DNA of 64,000 nt from Macrophomina tecta (taxonomy: Eukaryota; Ascomycota; Dothideomycetes; Botryosphaeriales; Botryosphaeriaceae): positions 2,356,001 to 2,420,000 of the forward strand of contig JAKSGN010000041.1 in NCBI GenBank assembly GCA_024180945.1, written 5' to 3'. The number at the start of each line of letters is the position of its first letter. Position 1 is the first letter of the stretch. This document shows, in pieces, positions 10,099-21,274 of this stretch. The position numbers and the translations under genes are program-made. The notes under the pieces are model-generated. The model worked only from the letters and a program-made list of their open reading frames with translations, made no database searches and had not been told where the DNA came from.

Positions 10099-10719
10099 CA
10101 TAGAACTGTCTTGCAACTCTTCCTTTCTTTCGGATGGATCTTTCGGATCAGTCCGTGGTTCTTTTCTTTGTAGAACCGCTTAACTGTATTTGGCCCCGCT
10201 TTTCCGATACGTGACACGCTGGACACGCAGTCCCATTTGGATAGGATTGCGCTGTCTCGTTCCAGCTCATTCGTTCATTCGATCAACCAATCAATCAACC
10301 AGAAACACGTCTACCTAATTCTTTGACCGCTGCTCTCTGTGTGCCCTTTTGCTGCCAGCATTTTCACGAGTGACCTGTATCACAATGAAACAGCACTCGA
10401 GTGACGTCTTGACAAGGTGTTTCCCCACTACACCCCGTCAACGAAGACCAAGGCAAGGTGTTTCCCCGCTTTGTGTTTGTGGGCAAGATAACAGATTCCA
10501 TGCACCACCTGCTTAAATACATTGGCCTACCACGCCGGGGGGGAAAAAAGTCCTCTCACAGCAAGAATATCATCCTACAACAGAAACACCGGTCAATTCC
10601 TGAACGGGCGCCAAGTCGTGCGCAATCATCACGCAACTCTTTGATACCGTCTCTCTCAAAAAAAAAAAAAAAAAAATTAAATAAATTAACAATAACAACA
10701 ACAACCACGACCACAAAGA
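10099..10719. other. Intergenic, A-rich end
   Basis: About 620 bp. An A-run of about 18 (around 10659-10677) is followed by AT/CAA-rich, unstructured sequence up to the next ATG, the pattern of a fungal 5' leader. Two copies of AAGGTGTTTCCCC (about 10415 and 10454) lie about 40 bp apart. Confidence 0.5.
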
Positions 10720-11277
10720 ATGCACACCCCAATGCCGATTACCACTCGCACCACCACTCCACACATCCCCTTCCTCCCCACGCGCATCATCTCCGCCATG
10801 GCCGCGGCGAACCGCTCCCTCACGCTCCTCCTCGACAAAGCGCAACCCCGCTGCTCGCACCGCCGCAGCCGTCGCAATCATCACCACCACCGCCACCACC
10901 GGCTCCTTGACCCCTCCGCCACCAACCCGCTCGCCACATCCGAGGACTACGAAAACCAGCGCGCGCACATGGCGCTCCGGGGCCAGGATTTTGGCGCGAG
11001 CCGCCGGCGAGGGCAGCAGAGCGACGACGAGGAGGAGGAAGAGGAGGATAGATGGGTCGTCGTGCGGCGGCGGGGGATGGACCAGTCGGCGGGGGTGCGC
11101 AGCGGGCGGCGGGCGGGCCGCTGGGCCGAAGAGACTGAGGAGGAGGAAGGGTGGGAGATGGTCGACGGGGAGCAGGCGAAGAGGGAGGTGCGGGGGCGGT
11201 GGAGCAGCGGCGGGTGGCGTGGTGTGGGCGCGCGGATGGGGAGGCGGGGGAGGGGTGCGCGGGCGGTGTGGGTTTGA
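10720..11277 (+). CDS. Low-complexity basic/acidic uncharacterised ORF, 185 aa
   Basis: ATG 10720 follows an A-rich leader. The N-terminal third is Thr/Pro/Arg-rich with a His run (NHHHHRHH). The middle has LLDPSATNPLATSEDYENQR and an acidic run (SDDEEEEEEDRWVVVRRRG). A second acidic patch (AEETEEEEGWEMVDGEQ) is followed by an Arg/Gly-rich tail resembling RGG-type sequence. The alternating acidic-Trp segments look selected rather than random, but GC-rich DNA can leave such frames open by chance, and the opposite strand is also open. I do not recognise a family. Confidence 0.35.
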   Translation: MHTPMPITTRTTTPHIPFLPTRIISAMAAANRSLTLLLDKAQPRCSHRRSRRNHHHHRHHRLLDPSATNPLATSEDYENQRAHMALRGQDFGASRRRGQQSDDEEEEEEDRWVVVRRRGMDQSAGVRSGRRAGRWAEETEEEEGWEMVDGEQAKREVRGRWSSGGWRGVGARMGRRGRGARAVWV

Positions 11278-11482
11278 TGGCGGGCGTGGACGAGGGGAAG
11301 GCTGAAACAACTTGCAGGAGAGGGGCGGCGAGGGAAGGCGGGAGCCGTTCGGATGAGGTTCTTCTATATGTGTCTTGCGGCGGGTGCTGGATTGCTCGAC
11401 CGGGTTTGGGCGGGAGTGTGCATGTAGATACCTGTGCAGCTGTTCCTACTGGACTCAGCTAGCCTGTTCTCTCGTTCTTTTC

Positions 11483-11515
<33 letters not shown>

Positions 11516-12938
11516 GCGATCTCAATATACCCCGTCTTCAACATGTTAGGATACTGTATGAGTATTGTCGTGGTTGCTCGTTAGAGGTTGGTCTTTAAGT
11601 GAGAGGACGTGGCCTATCAGGAGTCGTGTAGGGTAACAAGAGCTTTCCAATCATTATGAGGGAAGCACAGGGGATCATGAGGGAAGTAAAGAGGGGTAGA
11701 CTTACCGTAGATATGTTTTCCTTACAAGGTGGGGTAAATGAGGACCCCCCCTTTTATTGACCTTTTTTTTTTTTTTTTTTTTGCCTCTCTTCTACTCTTC
11801 AGGCCTATCCTTCAGGCCTAGAAGCAGTCTTGTATTGATTCAAAAAAATTATTATGATTAAAACACCGCTGAAATAACCTGAGAACTCAAGGGATTGAGG
11901 AATCCTACTAGTCGAAGTAGTCATAGACCGTGTCCGGAGCCACCGTGTGCTCTTCGGCAACGATCAGTATGAGGAGGATAATCATCTGCTGGTTGCGCTC
12001 ATGCTAAGTAGAGTGCAAAAACACCATCGGTCACGCCCCTCACGTACCTATGAAGCGTACCAACCGGTCGCTAGCACCGGCAGCACGAGAGCTGGATGTA
12101 CTCTTACTTCAGCGTAGCTATCAACTCGTGAGCAACGCCTTGACCTGAAACCAGAGCTCGATGCACGGGTAGTGGTGGACGCACCGGCAGGAAATGGGGA
12201 TAGGCAGCTCGTAGAACTCAGCAGGCTCCTCAGTGAACGGTTGCTCGTAAATGGCGCAGGCGGAGTCCTGAGGAACTCCCAAAGCGGGCTCCCGGGGAAG
12301 AAGAGGCCAATCTCAGGCAGGTCATCATGTCTGGATGGTCGTAGCGATGGCTGCAGCTCGTGGTTCCGACCAATCTACCCTCTCAGCACTAAAGAGAGGC
12401 TGTGGGTAGAACGGCAGAGTGTACTGGCAGAACCATAACTCCTCACAAGGTTCCCACAGCTGTAGAAGCCCGGTGCGTTTGCCCGAATTGCGGAGACGCA
12501 TTCTATGCAGTCGAGATTCAAGAGCATGTAACAGCCAGCTTCAGGAGAATGCGGGAGGCAAACAAGGCGGGAAGTATATTAAGGCTTGGGCGGCATCGGA
12601 ATTTCGGCCTTTCGCTCGTATTTGCTGTTGCTTCATGTTCATTTTGTGGGACCAGAGTTCTGAATGAATCATGAGTTCAGTAGAGTTTACTATTTTCATG
12701 GTGTACTGTGATGCTTGACCAAGAGGCTGGGTATGTGGCATCGCCGGGAGCCCAAACCATGTCCTAGCATTACTTTGATTAAGGCCCGTTCAAGAGGAGG
12801 TGGTCTCTAACGATTACCGGCATAGCGCTTGAACGCTGTTCGGATGGATAAAACAGAGTCCGTTTCTAACGCCGTACGCGATGATTAAGATTGAGTGGGG
12901 AGAACGTCCGCCTACGCGTAAACTCCCAATGGCTTCGG
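11278..12938. other. Intergenic with T-rich repeats and a possible gene remnant
   Basis: About 1.66 kb between a low-complexity ORF and MIX23. It has a (TTTTC)n tract, a run of about 20 T at 11763-11782 and paired motifs such as ATCATGAGGGAAG repeated near 11655-11690. At 12468-12560 a short + strand frame reads RCVCPNCGDAFYAVEIQEHV, resembling part of a zinc finger (CxxC followed by His), but it has no clear start, stop or second half. I cannot call a gene here. Confidence 0.4.
11476..11515 (+). repeat. (TTTTC)n repeat ending in a T-run
   Basis: Five tandem TTTTC-type units followed by about 13 T. Simple repeat in non-coding DNA. Confidence 0.85.
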
Positions 12939-13621
12939 TTATTGCTTGCTTTCCTTCTTCTTGCGCCATTCATTCAACGCGGCCTCAAAATCTCTACCCT
13001 CATCACCACACCTCTCAGCCACCATGCCCCAAGTTCTTGTCCTGATAATATTCTCAACCATCCGTTCATTCCGGATCACGTTTGCGAGCATCTCCGTGCG
13101 CAATTCCTTGGGAAAGTAGCGGGCGCTGTACGGGTCAAGCCGCTCGTCGACAAGCCGCTCACGCACTTTCGCGTCTTCCACCTCACGTAGGATACTGTCT
13201 GGATCATCGGGATCTGGTGACGTTGCGACGCTGGCACAGTAGCTCAAGACGTCGGACCGCATTTGCCACGATGGGAAGAGGACCTTGTCTTTGAAGTAAT
13301 TGCAGCTGGAGGCGGGTATCTGTCGGCGTGTACCGGGCGGCAGTGTGGATCTGATGCCGGTCGAGGAGGGATCAAAACCGGCGGATGCTGGTGTGAGGAG
13401 AGAGTTCAGGTTCTGAGTGATCGAGTCATCGATGGTGGCGCGGGACAAGCGGAGAAAGTCTGCCCTTAAGCAGTGGTAAGCAACTAGCTCTGGGTGGAGG
13501 CATAGCTTTAAAGCTCGAAAGCTGATAGGATCTGGTCCGGAAAATGGGATATACCTCGCAAAGCAGTCTGATTGAAGCAGAACTGCGGCGTCAGCTCAGG
13601 ATGATCGTATGCCTTCGACAT
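12939..13621 (-). CDS. MIX23: MIX23/Cid2 family protein (mitochondrial intermembrane space), 195 aa
   Basis: Exons on the minus strand are 13621-13555 and 13459-12939, joined across a 95-bp intron so that GAC (Asp) is rebuilt in LRDFLRLSRATIDDSITQNL. Family marks known from human CCDC58 and S. pombe Cid2 are visible: a Cys near the N-terminus (PQFCFNQTALRDF), the TIDDxIxxxLN helix, a pair of spaced cysteines (SSCNYFKDK and DVLSYCASV), and the C-terminal NERMVENIIRTRTWGMVAERC block. Known members sit in the mitochondrial intermembrane space and affect import; fission yeast Cid2 was found through caffeine-induced death. Fungus-specific inserts (DPDDPDSILREVEDAKVRER) make it longer than the human protein. 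It lies head-to-head with the DNA ligase gene, 336 bp apart. Confidence 0.88.
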
Positions 13622-13957
13622 GACGCTGTCTTCAGCGGACGAATGCCGCTTGTCCTTCTCCTCCGCTGCGTCCGCGGGAGTCGTTTTCCAGAATAGGCCG
13701 GCCGTGGTGGGCGGGGACTGGCTAAGGAGAGCTCGGCGCGGGATAATCGAATAGTGTGCACAGGCTCGGGGCAGACAAAGCTGCTGCGGAAGAGGAGCTC
13801 AGTCGATGCGGCGCATGGACTGGAGGCGGACATGCGCACGGGCCACGAGTATTCGGGTGAATTTCGTCATGACGCGGGCCGTCGGACGCGCAGACGCGTC
13901 GCCGCGCGAGCCCGCGGCTGTTGCCTCTTCCACTCTTCCACCTGCTCCCGCCCTGCG
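13622..13957. promoter_or_regulatory. Shared divergent promoter of MIX23 and DNA ligase
   Basis: 336 bp separate the two start codons on opposite strands. Pyrimidine-rich tracts on the + strand (13920-13955) lie just before the ligase start. An MluI-type box lies at 13894-13899. Confidence 0.6.
13894..13899 (+). promoter_or_regulatory. ACGCGT box (MCB/MBF-type site) 59 bp before the ligase ATG
   Basis: ACGCGT is the MluI cell-cycle box bound by MBF (Mbp1/Swi6) in yeasts, where the CDC9 ligase gene is a classical G1/S target. Here one perfect copy sits close to the ligase start, with further ACGCG-like half sites around it. Position and target fit known biology; function is inferred. Confidence 0.5.
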
Positions 13958-16900
13958 ATGTCATTGTTCCACAAAGTGCATGCGCTCCCTTCTTCTCTGC
14001 TTCTATCTCGCTCTCTCTTCCCTTCTCTGAGTTTTGCGAAGTCGCCGCGCCCCGTTTCTGCCCTGTACTTTTCCACTTCCCCGCAGCTGCTCACCAGAGC
14101 GGCATTGTGCAACAGCATGGCGCCAAAACAGGCTACCTTGGGGTATGTGAAGCCTAACCAGACGACTCTGGGGTACGCGTTCCTGCGGCCCCTGAAAAAA
14201 GCACCGGCCAATGGCTGACATTGGGGCAGCAAGTTTTTTGGGAAGCAGAACGGAGAAGGCGCACCTCCGCAGCAGTCGAAATTGGCCTTCTCGACCAAAC
14301 CGAAGCCGGCGCCCACCAAGTCTGAGCAGCGCCAGGACAACAAGGCATCGGGGGGTACTGTGAGGACGGAAGAGGGCGATGTTGGGCAGGAGGGAGCCGG
14401 CAATGTCTCGCCGGAGAAGAAGGAGGATGTTGAGATGAAGGACGAAGTCAAATCGGATGAGGATGCTGTAGCAGGTGACTCGGATAGTGCCCGTAAGTCT
14501 AACTTGTTCTTGAACACGGCTTCGTCACATTCTCTCAGTTCCAAGCTCTTGAATCCCACCGATCACCCCATTATGAACCAAAATATTCGGCGCCAGTTGG
14601 CCCAAGTGCTGCAGCTCTCCTGCCTTCCATTCTTCCCTATCGCTGATCGAGCTCTGTATGAGCGTCGCCGCAGTGGTCGAGATGTTTCACAAATCCTTTC
14701 CGCATCGAGACTTGAGCGCCGCGTTCCAGCAACCGTTAGACTGACCGTTCCAGATTCCAAGAAGCGAGCCCGTAACGAGAGCGACGAGGAGGACGACGAG
14801 CCCGTCTCGAACAAACGCACCGCCAAAAAGGCACGCCAGTCGAGAAAGCCTGATCCCTCCACAGAGACGTCGACCAAACCACAAAAGAAGACGTCGAAGA
14901 CGAAAGCTAAGGTGAAGGAGGAAGTGGATGATGATGCGAGTGACCAACCACCATCGCCTAAAACGGCAAAGGCAAAGTCAAAGAAGGAAAGCTCTAAGAC
15001 CGCCCACGAGGAGGTGGAGACGAAGTCCGCCAAGCGCGCTGCATCACCGCCGAAGGCAACCACCAAAGCACTTGAAGCCGAGGCATCTTCCGCGGATTCT
15101 GCTGCAGCTGAGTCCGAGAAGGAAGATGAGGACCTCGTGTCTTCCGAAGACGAAAAGCCCGCTGTTGCTGCCAAGGCGAGAGAGAAGGTCCAATCTACGC
15201 TTAAGGGAAGTGATAATGAATTGTATCCAGATTGGAAAGCAGGAGAGCCTGTTCCTTACGCTGCACTTTGCGCAGCCTTCTCCAAGATCGAGATGACCAC
15301 CAAGCGCCTGGAAATTTCGGCATACTGCTCCAAGTTCTTCCGTCAGGTGCTGCGTCTGACACCCGAGGACCTTCTTCCCACCGTCCTCCTCATGGTCAAC
15401 AAACTTGCCGCAGATTATGCCGGCATTGAGCTCGGCATTGGAGAGTCGCTCATTATGAAGTCTATCGGGGAAACTACTGGCCGCAGCTTGGCTGTCATCA
15501 AGGCTGACCAGACTGAGATTGGTGATTTAGGATTGGTCGCTGCCAAGAGCAGATCAAACCAGCCTACCATGTTCAAGCCGAAGCCTTTGACTGTCCGCGG
15601 CGTCCACAAAGGTCTTCTGGAGATTGCGACGATTGAGGGTCAGGGCTCCCAAGGACGCAAGGTTGCAGGCATCAAGAAGCTTTTGTCCGCATCCGACGCT
15701 CATTTAGCGGGCAAAGGCGGCAGGGGTGTAGATATCTACAAGGACAAGGGTGGTGCCAGTGAGGCTAAGTTTATCGTCAGGATGCTGGAAGGTAAGCTCA
15801 GGTTGGGTCTGGCCGACAAGTCCGTGCTCGTGTCACTGGCTCATGCTATGGTCGCCTATGAACTGGACCCCACTGGCCAGAAGGTTCCCAACACCGAACA
15901 GCTTGCCAAGGGTGAGAGGATTCTGAAGTCTGTCTACAGGTAAGTATAATATCTCCGCTTCTACCCATGCTATTCTGACAGTTGTAGCGAGCTCCCGAGC
16001 TACGAGGTGATCATCCCAGTCATGCTTAAACACGGCCTGTCCAACTTGAGGGAGCATTGCAAGCTGCAGCCTGGAGTGCCGCTCAAGCCTATGCTTGCCA
16101 AACCTACCAAGTCCATCACCGAAGTTTTGGACAGGTTTGAGGGCAAGCACTTCACATGCGAATACAAGTATGACGGCGAACGCGCACAGATTCACTTTGT
16201 TTCGCATGATGCAGCTCAGGACTACGCGACAGAAGCTCCCTCTGCCGGCAAGACAGATAGAGGCATCTCCAATATCTTCTCACGTAACTCCGAAGACCTC
16301 TCTAAGAAATACCCTGACATTCTGGCAAAATTACCCACCTGGGTAAAAGAGGGTACAAAGAGCTTCGTTCTGGACTGCGAGACGGTTGCTTGGGACATCG
16401 ATGAGAAGAAAGTCTTGCCATTCCAGACACTCATGACAAGGAAGAGGAAGGATGTCAAAGTTGAGGATGTCAAGGTCAAGGTCTGCGTGTTTGCGTTCGA
16501 TCTCCTTTACCTCAATGGACAGGTAAGTTGCCGCCTGCTCTCCTTCGTGAGATAGATAGAAAGCTGATAAATTTGTAGGCGCTCGTCAACAAACCATTCC
16601 GCGAACGTCGCGAGCTTCTACATGCGTCTTTCAGTCCAGTCGAAGGTGAATTCGCCTACGCCGAATACGGTGACACCAACGAGCTCGACGAAATCCAAGA
16701 ACTTCTGGAGAAATCTGTGAAGGCCTCCTGCGAAGGTCTCATGGTCAAGATGCTTGACGGACCGGAGAGTAGTTACGAGCCTTCGAAGCGTTCGCAGAAC
16801 TGGCTTAAGGTCAAGAAAGACTATCTCTCCGGTGTTGGCGATAGTCTTGACCTTGTTGTTCTTGGTGCATACTTCGGCAGGGGGAAGCGTACGTCCGTAT

Positions 16901-17337
16901 ACGGCGCCTTCCTTCTTGCGTGCTACAACACCACTACTGAATCGTACGAAACTGTTTGCAACATCGGTACCGGATTCTCGGACGAGGTGCTTGCAAGCCT
17001 TCACGAGCAACTTAGCCAGCATATTATCGACCGCCCGAAGCCCTTCTATTCACACTCTCAAGGCAACAAGGACCAGCCTGATGTCTGGTTCGAGCCAAAG
17101 TTTGTCTGGGAGGTGAAGACTGCCGACCTCACACTCAGCCCGAGATACATGGCCGCCATGGACGCGTTGGGTGTGGGCAAGGGAGTGAGTCTGCGTTTCC
17201 CTCGCTTTATCCACCAACGTGAGGACAAGAAACCAGAGCAGGCGACGTCAGCGAGGCAGGTCGCAGAGATGTACAGGAAGCAGGAAGCTGTAACAAAGAA
17301 CAAGGGGCCGAGTGTGGATGATGATTTCGAGTACTGA
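13958..17337 (+). CDS. CDC9: DNA ligase I, ATP-dependent (Cdc9), 985 aa, probably dual-targeted
   Basis: Exons 13958-14172, 14230-14492, 14754-15939, 15988-16522 and 16579-17337 sum to exactly 986 codons. It seals nicks at Okazaki fragments and in repair. Residues 1-53 (MSLFHKVHALPSSLLLSRSL...) are rich in Arg, Ser and Leu and lack acids, like a mitochondrial presequence. A second ATG at 14117 (MAPKQATLG) would give a nuclear form, as known for yeast Cdc9. A PIP-box QTTLGKFFG is rebuilt across intron 1. Then come a long Lys/Glu/Ser-rich tail with NLS-like runs, the DNA-binding domain (YAALCAAFSKIEMTTKRLEI), the catalytic motif EYKYDGERAQIH with the adenylated Lys, SCEGLMVKML and the OB-fold end through FPRFIHQREDKKPEQATSA. 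The 261-nt second intron is long, divisible by three and stop-free, so retention would keep the frame. Confidence 0.95.
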
Positions 17338-19312
17338 GGGACAGAGAATTAATAATGGGGCGGGTTGCTCTGCGCCCACGCATTTTATTGCTGGCGTATT
17401 ATATGGAAGTGTGAGGGCCTATCGGAGTAGCTATTTGCATTCGCCTGTCTCGTTCGCAGAAGCAAGGGCTTCGGATCAATTTGCAGGATGGAGCGTGGGG
17501 GAAGCAAAAGGGACACGGTGGTCAGGAGTATTCAACAGGCATGAATCATAGCGGGATCTGGAAAAGGATTACGGGCATATGTTCGTTTGCATGTTTAATG
17601 CGGCAAGGCAATCCTACTCTCCATGAATATTTCTCTGATTTGCCATTGGTGAATTTATTCGCACGTTTCTTCTATAAGATGTACTATCGGCATATTGGCC
17701 AGACTCTCGTCGGAGTTGACCGGCCAATGGTACTGCCGCTCGGGAAAGAAAGGGCAGTATGCATTTTGGTTTGTACGAGCAACCGAGGCCGTCTCCAAAT
17801 GCTGGCCCACTTATCGTACCTGTCACGAACACTTCAAGATCGATCGATGCCGTACAAAAGGAAGCCTGTATCCAGACTAGAGTAGCCCCATGAACCCTCC
17901 CGGCCATGGTCTTTCCGCTCGTCTGCTTTGAAGCCGAAAAGAATACCGGTTCCCCATATCGGTCCAGCAGGAGCTCGACGAAAGGAGCTCTCGAGAAATC
18001 GACGACGTGGGATGGGAAAAAAAAAAAAATCCAAGACCAAAAGGAATATAAAAAGCAAGGCCGACTGACGTTACAAAACGAGCCAATCCCTCTCATATCA
18101 AGTCCGAAAGACTAAAGGAGGAAAAAAGTAGAGAGAGGACGCAAAAGCTGGTGGGGAAATAGGCGGAGGGAAGGAACTACATGTATTTTCTCTCTGGCTA
18201 AGAAGGACAACAACACCCAGAATACAAAAGGTCAGAGCAAGGGGCGGAGAGGAAGGAAAAAGAAAAGAAAAACCACATGCCCAGGGTATACCTCCGACAA
18301 GGAAGAATGAGAAGATTCAAGTGGATAGACACAGGTCCATGTTCCATGTCCGGTATAGATATTATGAGAAATGGAGAGAAGTACAACGGTGAAATTATCA
18401 GCAAAAAAATAAAATAAACATCAAATCAAATAGAGAGAGGGAGGGAGGGAAACACATAGAGAGATAGAAAGAACTCGATTCCACGCTTCCCAGGATATAA
18501 CGCCCCCGATATTCCCTTCCCCCTCCATTTCCCAGTTGCTCCCGAGTTTTACCGAATAGAAACGCCATCGCAGATGCTATAAAAAAGACTCGCTATGGGA
18601 GAGATGATATACATACGACACGACATGCAAAAACCTTGCATGCCCAGCCGTCCGCCTGAAGAAGGAAAAAGTCCACATCATTCCTGAATCCCGTCCAGCT
18701 CGCTTTTGTTCCCGTGGCTTTCGCTGAGCGAAAAGACCATCCTCTCAAACTCCAGATCCAACCATAGCTTCAGATGCCTCGAGAAGTCGCGACAGTCGAA
18801 AAAGGGAAGGAAAGTAAGTAAGAAGAGAAAGACAAAAAGGATAAAAAGGATGAACGAGAAGATAGGATCGATCAGCTCATTCAGCCAACTTTACAGAAGG
18901 CATCGAAAAAAAAAAGCCGCTTCTCTCTCTGTCGACAGCCACGACAGAAAAACCGGGGGCTCGTCCCCTGGGATCCTCCAAAATAGACTCCGCAAAAAAA
19001 CTCCAGACGCTTTTTCGCTCTTTGTCCACAACAACGCCGGTGTATATGCAGGAGGCCCTTCCCTTCTTTTTTCCACGACGTGCCTCCCCCAGTATTAAGT
19101 CAGCAGTATACTTCCCAAAATTCGAATAGGTGTTTTCCAGTTTTGGTTTCCGTCATCATGCAGGTCGTCCCTCATCGCTGTACAATTTTCCCGAAGGCCT
19201 CATGGTCCGCAAAGAGCGAGTTTAACTCCTAATGGACCCAAGAAGAATAGATCCTTCCCGCGTGAAAAATATCGAGAAGGGAATGAACCGTGGCTTCGGG
19301 AACAGCCGGGCC
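17338..19312. other. Intergenic between convergent genes, no gene seen
   Basis: Nearly 2 kb between the ligase stop and the CAF40 stop. The sequence is purine-rich on the + strand (GAGAGA, GGGAGGGAGGG near 18430-18450; A-runs near 18019-18031 and 18906-18914). No frame has a recognisable motif. Long 3' UTRs on both sides are likely. Confidence 0.6.
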
Positions 19313-20582
19313 TCAGTGAAGCAGGCCCTGATTGTTAGATGCGTCGACCACGTTATCGGAGAGGTTGATGAGCAGCTGCGCGAGGCATCGCTTCGTAGCC
19401 GCATCATCGCGGAGGACCGATGAGAAGGTGGCGTCACGGAGAGGTTCGGGAAGGCATTGACGGAGGGCCTCGCGAGCACGGGCATTGTCGCTCAACCTTT
19501 TAACTCGAGTTAGCTCGAATACATGCTGCAGCGCCAGGAAACAGAAAATACCTAAGAAAGCAGCGCACGACGTGCTTGAGCAGGCGGACGGTTTGTTGCT
19601 CCACGAGCTGGTTGACCATGTTCGACAAAACCGTGCCAACAGCGTAGAAACGCTCATACGTCTGGCAGATGTACGCCAATCCAAGATCGTCGAGGAGGAT
19701 CTTCTGGACAATGAAGATGGCGACCGTCTTGCTCAGCTCTGAACCTGTCTCCATTATGCGAAGGCAGAGGGGGATGATTTCGGTCGTAAGAAGGAAGTTG
19801 ATGACGTCCGAGGAGTCGTTCTTAACCAGGGCGCCAATGACGCCCAGAGAAGTCAGACGAAGGTACTCAAAGGGGCGCGACTTGGAAGTGGTGTTCAGAA
19901 AGGGGTATAGGAAGAGAGGGATGTGCGCTGCTGAATGTTAGCCCATTGAATTCGCGCAAAGGTAACAATGGCGGCCTACCGCTCAGGAACAGTCCGCGCG
20001 TCTCGGTGTGGGACGCGACGCACTGCAAAAGGGCCAGAGCATTGCAGACGCGGTTGGAAGCGGCGGCAGTGAGCTGGGAGGGGTTGAGCAGAGGATAGAC
20101 GGAAATGATCTCCTGGAGCAGAGATGTCATAACGCCTGCAGGTGTGGGATTAGCCTTATCAGCGACACCGGCAGCTGCGCATGCGGGCGGCACGTACCGA
20201 AGGAATGCCACAGGATCATTGCGAGCTCGGGCACCTGCTCGCGCTTCTTGCTCAACTCCAGCAGAGCGGTCTCGCGGGTCTGGGGGTTCATGAGCTGGGC
20301 GATCCACTCGAGGACGCGGCGGTTCTCTTCGGTCATGCCCTGGTCGACGGCGAGCGTCTGGTCATGCTGCTGCTGGGCCATGGCGCCCATGCCGGCAGCG
20401 GAGGGGTTGTTGTTCGCGGCGATGCGATTGTAGTGCTGCTGCTGGGCGGCAGCGGCGGCGGCGGCAGCTTGCGCTTGGGCGTGCTGCTGGGCGGCATGGT
20501 GGGTATGGGTCTGATGGTGCGACTGTGGCCAGTCCGCGGGCGGATGCTGGTACTGGTGGGAGAAGACGTGCTGGCCCAGCAT
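19313..20582 (-). CDS. CAF40: CCR4-NOT subunit Caf40/Rcd1 (CNOT9), 366 aa
   Basis: Exons (minus): 20582-20198, 20135-19980, 19927-19552 and 19496-19313, giving 367 codons with the stop. The N-terminus ([20 protein letters not shown], then His/Gln/Ala runs) is disordered and species-variable. From about residue 90 the Rcd1 armadillo core is intact: [120 protein letters not shown] and [18 protein letters not shown]. In the CCR4-NOT deadenylase complex the subunit binds NOT1 and recruits mRNA-specific factors. The first in-frame ATG that opens the typical N-terminus was taken as start; the frame is open further upstream. Confidence 0.95.
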
Positions 20583-21274
20583 GGTGTGCCGAATATTGCG
20601 AGCAGGAAGCGGGTGTTGTGGCGAGCGGGGTGTTGGCTGGTGCTGTGCGTGGTGGTCGGTGAGAGATGGAGGTGCCGCGGCGGATGCGCAATGAAAGAGG
20701 GCCGCTGCCAAGGCGAGCCCGCGCCCAGCCCGCCCGACATGCTGTATGGCACCGAGGCCCGTGCTCCTAGTTTCCAGGCCCTGCCAACCGCAGAAACCTC
20801 GAAGCTTGACGGGCGTGGACATGCGCAGCTCAGCGCACCTCGTTCCAGCACGTGCCTCACGCAACCAAGCACCGGACGCCGCTTGTCTCTACCTCTAAAC
20901 CCCGCCAGGCAAATTAATTCGCTCTAAACACACGTCTTCTCCGTCGGAGGGAAAAAAGAAAACTCCGGTATAATGACCCGCGCTCGTCCTCGTCAGCTTT
21001 CGCCGTGTTGCCCGACGGGCCCCGCTGCACCAGACCAGCCTCGTTTTGTTCCATCCTTGGGAGACAAGAAAAAAGTTGTAGTAAAACAGAAGGCGCACCG
21101 CGGGAACGAGAGTACAGAAGTCCTCCTCATTAAACCCCCTGCACGTGACTCAGCCGCTCAATCAAACTCTGCAATAGAAGACTAAAAGGAAGAAAAGGAA
21201 ACTCGTAGGGAGATTCGCTACGTTCGCATCGCCGCGCCCAAGAAGTCCCCTTCTAACGGATGCCAACCTTCTGC
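20583..21274. other. Promoter of CAF40 and 3' flank of KIN1
   Basis: 692 bp between two minus-strand genes. It carries CACGTGACTCA at 21142-21152, an E-box fused to a Gcn4-type TGACTCA. No other gene seen. Confidence 0.5.

Noticed and set aside
10570..11310. 246-codon Pro/Val-rich minus-strand frame
   Set aside because: Low complexity, ends in a poly-Phe run caused by the A-tract, and overlaps a slightly better + strand candidate. No motif.
12468..12560. Zinc-finger-like CPNCGDAFYAVEIQEHV segment as a gene
   Set aside because: Only about 35 protein-like residues, with no start, partner half or splice sites that extend the match; kept as a remark only.
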